Origin: Rhodospirillales bacterium
GTDB taxonomy: Bacteria > Pseudomonadota > Alphaproteobacteria > Rhodospirillales > Shumkoniaceae
DNA length: 64,000 nucleotides
NCBI GenBank assembly: GCA_018432935.1
Contig: JAHDSF010000006.1
Span: 62,001-126,000, forward strand
Direction of reading: 5' to 3'
A program made the position numbers and the translations under genes. Below the pieces are notes generated by a model. That model had not been told where the DNA came from, ran no database searches, and worked only from the letters and a program-made list of their open reading frames with translations. Shown piece by piece: positions 57,242 to 64,000 of this stretch (its first letter is position 1; each line of letters starts with the position of its first letter).

Positions 57242-58609
57242 ATGGCGGCCTCCGAGCGCGACCGCGAGGGCAGCTCCATGTTCGGCCGCTTCCGGCGGGC
57301 CGCACGGGTCGGCGCGACGGTCGGAGGCCAGGCGGTGAAGCTGGCCGGGGGACGAGTGCTCGGCCTCGATCGCGGCAGCCACGCGGCCGAGCTGCGCGGC
57401 GCTCTGGGCGGGCTCAAAGGCCCGCTGATGAAGGTGGCGCAGATCCTGTCCACGGTGCCCGATCTGCTGCCGGAAGAGTACGCGCGCGAGTTCATCCAGC
57501 TGCAGGCGAACGCGCCGGCGATGGGGCCGGCGTTCGTGCGCCGCCGCATGCAGAGCGAGCTCGGCCCCGACTGGCGGGCGCGCTTTGCGGCGTTTCCCGA
57601 ACTCGCCGCGGCGGCGGCGTCGCTGGGCCAGGTGCACAAGGCGTTGGCCCACGATGGCACCCCGCTCGCCTGCAAGCTCCAGTACCCGAGCATGCGCGAC
57701 GTCGTCGAGTCCGATCTCGCGCAGCTCCGGGTCGCGCTGGCACTCTACCGCCGCTACGATCGCACCATCGATACCAGCAAGATTCTCGAGGAACTGGGGG
57801 ACCGGCTGCGCGAGGAACTGGACTACGAGCGCGAAGCCAGGCATGCGTGCCTGTTCCGGCTGATGCTGGAGCGCGAGGACCATGTCCACGTCCCCGAGGT
57901 GTGGAGCGAGCTCAGCACCAGGCGGCTGCTGACGATGACATGGGTCGACGGGGCACCGCTGCTGTCGGTCAAGACGGCTTCGCTCGAAGTCCGCAACGCC
58001 GTCGCCAACGCCATGTTCCGCGCCTGGTACGTGCCGTTCTACGAGTACGGCGTGATTCACGGCGATCCCCATCTCGGCAACTACTCGGTGCGGCCCGACG
58101 CCGGCATCAACCTGCTCGATTTCGGCTGCATCCGCGTCTTTCCGCCGCCGTTCGTGCGCGGGGTGATCGACCTTTACCGGGCGCTGGTGGAAGACGACGA
58201 GGATCTGGCGGTGAGCGCTTACGAGACCTGGGGGTTCAGCATTCGCGACCGCCGTACCATCGACGTCCTCAACCGCTGGGCCCGCTACCTGTATGGACCG
58301 CTGATGGAGGACCGGGTCCGCACCATCCAGGGCGAGCAGTCGACGACCTACGGCGCTTCCGTCGCCAGCCAGGTCCACCGAGAGCTGCGCGAGATCGGCG
58401 GCATCACGCCGCCCCGCGAGTTCGTGCTGATGGACCGCGCGGCGATCGGGCTCGGCTCGGTCTTCATGCACCTGCAGGCCGAGCTGAACTGGCACGAGAT
58501 CTTTCACGGCCTCATCGAGGACTTTGACGAGGCGGCGCTCGTGGAGCGCCAGGCGGCGGCCTTGCGGAGCTGCGGCTTGGCCGGTGAACAGCAGGGGAGG
58601 GAATCATGA
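57242..58609 (+). CDS. ABC1/UbiB-like atypical kinase
   Basis: A 455-residue protein of the ABC1 (UbiB/ADCK) family. LKGPLMKVAQILSTVPDLLPEEY is the family motif KxGQ region, here with Ala in place of Gly. AAAASLGQVHKA is the Ala-rich nucleotide loop, CKLQYP holds the Lys, IHGDPHLGNY the catalytic loop and LLDFGC the metal site. Members act in ubiquinone or lipid metabolism. It starts one base after the pepF stop; ATG 57278 is an alternative start. Its stop overlaps the next gene. Confidence 0.9.
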   Translation: MAASERDREGSSMFGRFRRAARVGATVGGQAVKLAGGRVLGLDRGSHAAELRGALGGLKGPLMKVAQILSTVPDLLPEEYAREFIQLQANAPAMGPAFVRRRMQSELGPDWRARFAAFPELAAAAASLGQVHKALAHDGTPLACKLQYPSMRDVVESDLAQLRVALALYRRYDRTIDTSKILEELGDRLREELDYEREARHACLFRLMLEREDHVHVPEVWSELSTRRLLTMTWVDGAPLLSVKTASLEVRNAVANAMFRAWYVPFYEYGVIHGDPHLGNYSVRPDAGINLLDFGCIRVFPPPFVRGVIDLYRALVEDDEDLAVSAYETWGFSIRDRRTIDVLNRWARYLYGPLMEDRVRTIQGEQSTTYGASVASQVHRELREIGGITPPREFVLMDRAAIGLGSVFMHLQAELNWHEIFHGLIEDFDEAALVERQAAALRSCGLAGEQQGRES

Positions 58610-58929
58610 TCGTGACGACGACGGGGAACGTGGAAGGGCGGCCGGTCGTTCAGTATCTCGGGATCGTCACCGGCGAGGCGATCGTCGGCACCAACGTTTT
58701 CCGCGACATGTTCGCGGGCCTGCGCGATTTCGTCGGCGGCCGCTCGGGGTCGTACGAGAAGGAGATCCGCAACGCCAAGAACGGCGCCCTCGAGGACATG
58801 ATCGAGCAGGCGGAGGACCTGAAGGCCGACGCCGTCATCGGCGTCGACCTTGATTACGAAGTGATCGGCGGCGACAAGAAGACGCTGCTGATGGCGATCG
58901 CCAGCGGCACCGCGGTGAAACTGGGCTGA
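58606..58929 (+). CDS. YbjQ/UPF0145 family protein
   Basis: A 107-residue protein of the YbjQ family (DUF74). MIVTTTGNVEGRPVVQYLGIVTGEAIVGTNVFRDMFAGLRDFVGGRSGSYE and the C-terminal VIGVDLDYEVIG are the family pattern. Structures of members form pentamers; a metal-binding role has been proposed, but the function is unproven. The ATG overlaps the ABC1 kinase stop by four bases, so translation is coupled. Confidence 0.92.
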   Translation: MIVTTTGNVEGRPVVQYLGIVTGEAIVGTNVFRDMFAGLRDFVGGRSGSYEKEIRNAKNGALEDMIEQAEDLKADAVIGVDLDYEVIGGDKKTLLMAIASGTAVKLG

Positions 58930-59106
58930 CGCAACAGGCCCGGAGAAAGAGGACAACGCCTCTCCCTTCAGGAGAAGGCCAGGGGAAATCAAGGTGCTGT
59001 CGATCGCGTGCAGGGTGCGCCGAAGCCGGTTGCGCTTGTCACGACGGTTGTGTACGAGCATAAATGCGGATCATTTCCCAACGGGAAAGCGGGGGATTGC
59101 CCTAAA

Positions 59107-60261
59107 ATGAAGATTGCCATACCCAGGGAACGGTCGGCCGGAGAGACGCGGGTCGCCGCCACTCCGGAGGCGGTCAAGAAGTGGGTCGCGCTTGGATTCG
59201 AGGTGGTGGTCGAGAAGGGCGCGGGCCTTGCGGCCTCCTTTTCGGATGCCGCCTACAAGGACGCGGGGGCGACGATCGCGAAGGACGCCGCCGCGGCGCT
59301 GAAGTCGGCGGATGTCGTGCTGAAGGTGCGCGCGCCGCTGACCGAGGCGGAGGACGCCGGAGGGGAGCTGTCGCTGTTCCGCCCCGGAACCGTCCTGGTC
59401 GCCCATCTGGCGGCATTGCAGAACCGCGCCGCGATCGAGGCCTACGCGGCGGCCGGAATCACTGCCTTCGCGCTGGAGTTGATGCCGCGGATCTCGCGTG
59501 CCCAGTCGATGGACGTGCTGTCGAGCCAGAGCAACCTGGCCGGCTACAAGGCGGTCATCGATGCCGCCGCCGAGTACGGCAGCGCCTTTCCGCTGATGAT
59601 GACGGCGGCCGGCACCATCGCCCCGGCCAAGGTGTTCGTGATGGGCGCCGGAGTCGCCGGCCTGCAGGCGATCGCCACCGCCAAGCGCCTCGGCGCCGTG
59701 GTCACCGGCTACGACGTGCGCCCGGTGACCAAGGAGCAGGTGGAGAGCCTGGGCGGCAAGTTCGTCGTGGTCGACGCCGAGATGACCAAGGACGCCCAGA
59801 CCGAGGGCGGCTACGCCAAGGAGATGACCGAGGACTACAAGAAGAAGGAGCAGCAGGTCATCGCCGACCACATCGCCAAGCAGGACGTCGTCATCACCAC
59901 CGCCCTGATCCCCGGCAAGCCGGCCCCGCGGCTCGTCACCGAGGAGATGGTGAAGAGGATGAAGCCCGGCTCGGTGATCGTCGATCTTGCGGTCGAAACC
60001 GGCGGCAACTGCGAATGCGCCGAGCCCGGCAAGGTGGTGGTCAAGCACGGGGTCAAGATCGTCGGCCACCTCAACGTGCCTGGCCGTCTGCCGCGCGACG
60101 CCAGCAGCCTGTTCGCCCGCAACATCCTCAACTTCCTCACGCCCCACGTCGACAAGGAGAAGAAGGAATTCGCCTTCAAGTGGGACGATGAGACGATCTC
60201 GGGGACCCTCGTCACGCGCGACGGCAAGGTCGTGCATCCGCTGCTGGCCCAGGGGAGCTGA
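59107..60261 (+). CDS. pntAA: Proton-translocating transhydrogenase subunit alpha-1 (PntAA)
   Basis: A 384-residue soluble NAD(H)-binding subunit. MKIAIPRERSAGETRVAATPEAVKKW begins it, RDASSLFARNILNF ends the fold, and GAGVAGLQAIATAKRLGAVVTGYDVR is the NAD-binding Rossmann loop. ATG 59107 gives the standard start; a longer in-frame extension to 59008 lacks family similarity. It forms the first of three genes that replace the two-gene pntAB of E. coli, an arrangement best known from Rhodospirillum rubrum. The enzyme uses the proton gradient to make NADPH from NADH. Confidence 0.97.
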   Translation: MKIAIPRERSAGETRVAATPEAVKKWVALGFEVVVEKGAGLAASFSDAAYKDAGATIAKDAAAALKSADVVLKVRAPLTEAEDAGGELSLFRPGTVLVAHLAALQNRAAIEAYAAAGITAFALELMPRISRAQSMDVLSSQSNLAGYKAVIDAAAEYGSAFPLMMTAAGTIAPAKVFVMGAGVAGLQAIATAKRLGAVVTGYDVRPVTKEQVESLGGKFVVVDAEMTKDAQTEGGYAKEMTEDYKKKEQQVIADHIAKQDVVITTALIPGKPAPRLVTEEMVKRMKPGSVIVDLAVETGGNCECAEPGKVVVKHGVKIVGHLNVPGRLPRDASSLFARNILNFLTPHVDKEKKEFAFKWDDETISGTLVTRDGKVVHPLLAQGS

Positions 60262-60263
60262 TC

Positions 60264-60677
60264 ATGGACACGACGCAATTCGCGGACAGCGCGGCCAAGC
60301 TCGCCACCGCGGCCAAGAACCTGGCCGATCAGGCGGCGGAGCTGGCCAACCAGGCGACCGCCGTCGCCTCCCAGCAGATGGCGGGCGGTGGCACCGACAC
60401 CTTCCTGTTCCTGTTCACCGTGTTCGTGCTGGCTTGCTTCATCGGTTTCTATGTGGTGTGGAGCGTGACGCCGGCCCTGCACTCGCCGCTGATGAGCGTT
60501 ACCAACGCCATCTCGTCGGTGATCGTGGTCGGCGGCCTGATCGCTGCCGGCCCGGCCGGGCTCGGCTTCTCCAAGGTGATGGGCTTCGTGGCGATCATGC
60601 TGGCCTCGGTGAACATCTTCGGCGGGTTCATCGTCACCCAGCGCATGCTGTCGATGTTCCAGCGGAAGAAGAAGTAG
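60264..60677 (+). CDS. pntAB: Transhydrogenase subunit alpha-2 (PntAB)
   Basis: A 137-residue membrane subunit. An Ala- and Gln-rich helical N-terminus is followed by three or four helices (TFLFLFTVFVLACFIGFYVVWSVTPALHSPLMSVTNAISSVIVVGG). This is the part fused to the C-terminus of PntA in E. coli and separate here. It starts two bases after the pntAA stop. Confidence 0.96.
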   Translation: MDTTQFADSAAKLATAAKNLADQAAELANQATAVASQQMAGGGTDTFLFLFTVFVLACFIGFYVVWSVTPALHSPLMSVTNAISSVIVVGGLIAAGPAGLGFSKVMGFVAIMLASVNIFGGFIVTQRMLSMFQRKKK

Positions 60678-60689
60678 GGGGGGACCACC

Positions 60690-62084
60690 ATGAGCAGCCA
60701 AATCGTAGGGTTCGCCTACCTGGCGGCCGCCGTCTGCTTCATTCTCGCGCTGCGGGGGCTGAGCTCGCCGGCCAGCGCCCGCCAGGGCAACATGTTCGGC
60801 ATCGCCGGCATGGCGATCGCCGTCGTCACCACCCTTCTTGACCCCAGCGTGGTCAGCTACGGCATGATCATTCTGGCCGTGCTGATCGGCGGCGCGATCG
60901 GCACCGTGGTCGCCATGCGCATCAACATGACGGCGCTGCCGCAGCTGGTCGCCGCCTTCCACTCGCTGGTCGGCCTGGCGGCGGTGTTCGTGGCCACCGC
61001 GGCCTTCTACAATCCGCAGGCCTACGGCATCGGCACCTTCGGCGACATCCATGCAGGCAGCCTGGTCGAGATGTCGCTCGGCGTCGCCATCGGCGCCATC
61101 ACCTTCTCGGGCTCGGTGATCGCCTTCGCCAAGCTGCAGGGCGTGATGAGCGGCAACCCGATCGTCTTCAAGGGCCAGCACCAGCTCAATGCGCTCGTGG
61201 GGATCCTGATCGTGATCGGGGTCGTCTGGCTGGTGGTCACCGATTCCCAGGCGGCGTTCTGGTTCGTCACCATCCTGGCCTTCGTCATCGGCTTCCTCAT
61301 CATCATCCCGATCGGCGGCGCCGACATGCCGGTGGTGGTGTCGATGCTGAACTCGTATTCGGGCTGGGCGGCGGCAGGCATCGGCTTCACGCTCTCCAAC
61401 CCGGCGCTGATCGTCACCGGCGCGCTGGTCGGCTCGTCGGGCGCCATCCTCAGCTACATCATGTGCAAGGGGATGAACCGCTCGATCTTCAACGTGCTGC
61501 TGGGCGGCTTCGGCGGCGAGGGCGTGGCCCCCGGCGCTGGCGGCAAGGTGCAGAAGTCGGTGAAGTCGGGCTCGGCCGAGGACGCGGCCTTCATCATGAA
61601 GAACGCCTCCAAGGTCATCGTGGTGCCCGGCTACGGCCTCGCGGTCGCCCAGGCCCAGCACGCGCTGCGCGAGATGGCCGACCTCTTGAAGAAGGACGGG
61701 GTCGAGGTCAAGTACGCCATCCACCCGGTGGCGGGCCGCATGCCCGGCCACATGAACGTGCTGCTGGCCGAAGCCAACGTGCCCTACGAGGAGGTGTTCG
61801 AGCTTGAGGAGATCAACCACGAGTTCGCCACCGCCGACGTCGCCTTCGTGATCGGCGCCAACGACGTCACCAACCCGGCAGCCAAGACCGATCCCGGCTG
61901 CGCCATCTACGGGATGCCGATCTTCGACGTCGAGAAGGCCGGCACGACCTTGTTCATCAAGCGCTCGCTGGCGTCGGGCTACGCGGGCCTCGACAACGAC
62001 CTGTTCTACCGCGACAAGACCATGATGCTGTTCGGCGACGCCAAGAAGATGACCGAAGGCATCGTCCAGGCGCTGCAGTCGTGA
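60690..62084 (+). CDS. pntB: Transhydrogenase subunit beta (PntB)
   Basis: A 464-residue subunit. Residues about 1-270 contain nine or so helices of the proton channel (LPQLVAAFHSLVGLAAVFVA). The last 190 residues are the soluble NADP(H)-binding domain (VPGYGLAVAQAQHALREMADLL, RMPGHMNVLLAEA and DVAFVIGANDVTNPAA). It starts 12 bases after pntAB. A stem-loop follows the stop. Confidence 0.97.
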   Translation: MSSQIVGFAYLAAAVCFILALRGLSSPASARQGNMFGIAGMAIAVVTTLLDPSVVSYGMIILAVLIGGAIGTVVAMRINMTALPQLVAAFHSLVGLAAVFVATAAFYNPQAYGIGTFGDIHAGSLVEMSLGVAIGAITFSGSVIAFAKLQGVMSGNPIVFKGQHQLNALVGILIVIGVVWLVVTDSQAAFWFVTILAFVIGFLIIIPIGGADMPVVVSMLNSYSGWAAAGIGFTLSNPALIVTGALVGSSGAILSYIMCKGMNRSIFNVLLGGFGGEGVAPGAGGKVQKSVKSGSAEDAAFIMKNASKVIVVPGYGLAVAQAQHALREMADLLKKDGVEVKYAIHPVAGRMPGHMNVLLAEANVPYEEVFELEEINHEFATADVAFVIGANDVTNPAAKTDPGCAIYGMPIFDVEKAGTTLFIKRSLASGYAGLDNDLFYRDKTMMLFGDAKKMTEGIVQALQS

Positions 62085-62089
62085 TTGTT

Positions 62090-62124
62090 GCTCCCCCTCC
62101 GCCCTTTCGGGTGGAGGGGGGAGC
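62090..62124. terminator. Stem-loop after pntB
   Basis: A long stem CCCCCTCCGCCC paired with GGGTGGAGGGGG around a TTTC loop, with one G bulge, five bases after the pntB stop. There is no T run. It lies between convergent genes and may act on both. Confidence 0.6.
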
Positions 62125-62131
62125 CCTCGCC

Positions 62132-63166
62132 TCACCCTCCCGCCTCGCGAGGGGCGATACGTTGTCCGGCAGCGCGGGCGACGGGTTCCAGCGACGGCAT
62201 TATCGCGTCGACCACCAGTCGGTGCAGGTCGTCGAAATAGCCCCCCGAGCGTGACGGGCTCTCGCCGTCCGAGATCAGCACCGCGGTCAGCCTCAGGCCC
62301 GGCACCACGTACAGCATCTGGCCGCCGTAGCCGCGGGCGTAATAGACCGCTTGCCCGCGCTCCTCGGCGATCGCCCAGCCGTAACCGTAGTCGTGTCCGG
62401 TCCACGGCGAGCGCCCCTGCGGCGTCCATGACGCGCGGACCCAGGCCTCGGAGAGCACCCGCTTGCCGTCGATGGTGCCGCCCTGGCGGTACATCTCGCC
62501 GAACCGCAAGAGCGCGCGGGGCGACAGCGCCATGTTGTTGCCGCCCAGGTAGACGCCCTCGGGGCCGCGCTGCCAGGCCGGGATCGTGATGTCGAGAGGC
62601 TCGGCCAGCCAGTCGCGGGCCAGATCGTACGTGCTCCGGCCGGAGGCCCGGGTCAGCACGGCCGACAGCAGGTGGTAGCTGCCGGTGGAGTACAGCATCG
62701 GCCCGCCCGGCTCGGCTACGAACGGCCGGGCGAGGGCGAAACGCACCCAGTCGCGGCTGGTCACCCAGCGCCCGTAATTGGGGCCGGAGGTCGGCTCCAG
62801 CCCGGCCTGCATCGCCAGCAGATGGCCGACCGTGATCCGGCGCAGGCGGGGATCGGGATCGGCCGGCATCCAGTTGCCGAGCAGGGGCGCGACCTTCTGC
62901 TCGACCCCCTTCAGCACCCCGCGGTCGATGGCGGCGCCGACCAGGGCGGCGATCACCGATTTGCTGACCGACTTGATGTTGACGGGAACGTCCGTGCGCG
63001 GGCCGCGAAAAACGCGCTCGACCACGGTCTCTCCCTCGTGGGCAACCAGCAGCGCATGCAGGCGCTCCAGGCGTGATGCGCGGGTGACCGCCTCGTCGAG
63101 GGGCGCGGCGGTTGCGGAAAAGGCGGCGAGCAGGACCGCGAGGGCCGGCAGGATCTTGCTGGGCAT
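62132..63166 (-). CDS. Secreted serine hydrolase, class C beta-lactamase/PBP type
   Basis: A 344-residue protein with a signal peptide (MPSKILPALAVLLAAFSATA). The SxxK motif is SVSK, followed by the Tyr motif YST (in MLYSTGSYHLL) and a KTG-like stretch in GYGGQM near the C-terminus. This pattern is shared by class C beta-lactamases, esterases and D,D-peptidases, so the actual activity cannot be decided. ATG 63166 begins the signal peptide. It is convergent with pntB. Confidence 0.88.
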   Translation of the reverse strand: MPSKILPALAVLLAAFSATAAPLDEAVTRASRLERLHALLVAHEGETVVERVFRGPRTDVPVNIKSVSKSVIAALVGAAIDRGVLKGVEQKVAPLLGNWMPADPDPRLRRITVGHLLAMQAGLEPTSGPNYGRWVTSRDWVRFALARPFVAEPGGPMLYSTGSYHLLSAVLTRASGRSTYDLARDWLAEPLDITIPAWQRGPEGVYLGGNNMALSPRALLRFGEMYRQGGTIDGKRVLSEAWVRASWTPQGRSPWTGHDYGYGWAIAEERGQAVYYARGYGGQMLYVVPGLRLTAVLISDGESPSRSGGYFDDLHRLVVDAIMPSLEPVARAAGQRIAPREAGG

Positions 63167-63297
63167 GCCCTGCAGATGGTTGCGCCGTGCTCGCGGCGCG
63201 AGGGCCAGGTTCGTCACGCCGCAGCTACTGCTTGACCTCGCGCCCGGCGCTCGCTATGGCGAGCACGGACAACTCCTCGCCGTCATCAGGAGACATC

Positions 63298-64000
63298 GTG
63301 CGCGCTTCGGTCTACAGGGCGGACGCCCTGCTGTTGCTCACGGCTGCGATCTGGGGGGCCGCGTTCGTCGCCCAGCGCGTCGGCATGGAGCATCTCGGAC
63401 CGCTGACCTTCAACGGCATCCGCTTCGCTCTCGGGGCGGTGGCGCTCCTGCCGCTGGTGTTGCACAGCGGCCGCCGTCCGCCGCTTTATGCGCAGGACGA
63501 GCGCGCGCGCGGCCGATGGTTCCCGCTGTTCGGCGGGCTGCTGGCCGGCCTTTTCGTGTTCGGCGGCGCGACCCTGCAGCAGGTGGGTCTCGTCTACACG
63601 ACCGCCGGCAAGGCCGGGTTCATCACCGGGCTCTACGTGGTGATCGTGCCGCTGCTGGGTCTGCTCTGGCGGCAGCGGCCCGACGCCGGCACCTGGGGCG
63701 GGGCGGTTCTGGCGGCCGGCGGCCTCTATTTCCTCAGCGTCACCGAGGAATTCACGATCGCCTACGGCGACCTGCTGGAGTTTCTCGGCGCCTTCCTGTG
63801 GGCGGGTCATGTTCTCATCCTCGGCTGGCTGTCGCCGCGGATGAACCCGATCCGGCTTTCCTGCATCCAGTTCGCGACCTGCTCCGCGCTCAGCTTCTTC
63901 GTCGCGGCGTTCACCGAGACGGTGACGATCGAAGGCATCCGCGGCGCCGCGATTCCCATCCTCTACGGCGGCCTGATGTCGGTCGGGGTCGCCTACACCC
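63298..64000 (+). CDS. EamA/DMT family transporter, N-terminal part only
   Basis: 234 residues of a drug/metabolite transporter, cut by the right edge of the window. GTG 63298 follows AGGAGACATC. Translation gives an open frame with several hydrophobic helices: LLLTAAIWGAAFVAQRVGME, FNGIRFALGAVALLPLVL, GKAGFITGLYVVIVPLLGLLW and GAFLWAGHVLILGWLSPRM. This is the EamA repeat pattern. Exported compound is unknown. The second EamA domain is incomplete. Confidence 0.88.
   Translation, partial: MRASVYRADALLLLTAAIWGAAFVAQRVGMEHLGPLTFNGIRFALGAVALLPLVLHSGRRPPLYAQDERARGRWFPLFGGLLAGLFVFGGATLQQVGLVYTTAGKAGFITGLYVVIVPLLGLLWRQRPDAGTWGGAVLAAGGLYFLSVTEEFTIAYGDLLEFLGAFLWAGHVLILGWLSPRMNPIRLSCIQFATCSALSFFVAAFTETVTIEGIRGAAIPILYGGLMSVGVAYT

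Noticed and set aside
59008-59106. A longer start for pntAA
   Set aside because: The upstream residues have no family similarity, and ATG 59107 gives the standard MKIAIPRE start.

Overview
The window is about 66% GC, dense with genes, and bacterial. Its gene content points to an alphaproteobacterium, probably Rhodospirillales in the broad sense. The main clues are an F1-ATPase zeta-type inhibitor protein, a three-gene pntAA-pntAB-pntB transhydrogenase, two complete TRAP transporters, a CioAB-type cytochrome bd oxidase, nifJ, and short dispersed palindromes of the CGTCATNCCCG type. I see no rRNA, tRNA, CRISPR array, insertion sequence, integrase or phage gene. No intergenic stretch exceeds 300 bases. 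The species is not determined.

Layout. Bases 1-10400 form a carbohydrate and sugar-acid locus: the start of a GH4 glycosidase, a BclA/YddA-type ABC protein whose ATPase motifs are decayed, a GH1 beta-glucosidase, otnK and ltnD (tetronate catabolism), a LacI-type repressor and a TRAP transporter. Two near-identical 14-bp operators, one beside ltnD and the repressor and one before the TRAP genes, tie these genes into one likely regulon. Bases 10400-12150 hold the zeta subunit, a TauE/TSUP permease and a cupin. Bases 12150-18000 hold a large autotransporter, an MFS transporter, a rhodanese and a secreted nuclease-like protein. Bases 18150-22900 (minus strand) hold a manganese catalase, methylglyoxal synthase and a second TRAP system with a Tat-type, 2-oxoacid-like receptor.

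Bases 23000-30200 hold a short zinc-ribbon protein, a MATE exporter, a DksA/TraR-type protein, and a PadR regulator translationally coupled to an RND adaptor and pump. nifJ stands alone at 30488-34063 with a strong terminator. A secreted trypsin-like protease follows. Bases 35204-41181 are a seven-gene minus-strand cluster: a polar amino-acid-type ABC importer, an SDR protein lacking the catalytic lysine, a GNAT protein and a DHDPS-family aldolase. This looks like an uncharacterised uptake and catabolism route.

Bases 41300-50600 hold rimO, a 27-residue membrane peptide, a GNAT, cydAB with a small third subunit, pyk, an AEC transporter, and a YeiH-family transporter preceded by two small proteins. 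Bases 50700-59000 hold a UDP-glucuronate-epimerase-like SDR, two tandem acyl-CoA synthetases, and a pepF / ABC1-kinase / YbjQ operon. The window ends with pntAA-pntAB-pntB, a penicillin-binding-type serine hydrolase and a truncated EamA transporter.

The metabolic theme is flexible redox and carbon handling: 2-oxoacid uptake, pyruvate conversion by NifJ and Pyk, proton-driven NADPH formation, and a high-affinity quinol oxidase. The best candidates for undescribed biology are the catalytically decayed ABC protein, the seven-gene ABC/SDR/GNAT/aldolase cluster, the YeiH transporter with its small partners, and the 27-residue membrane peptide.
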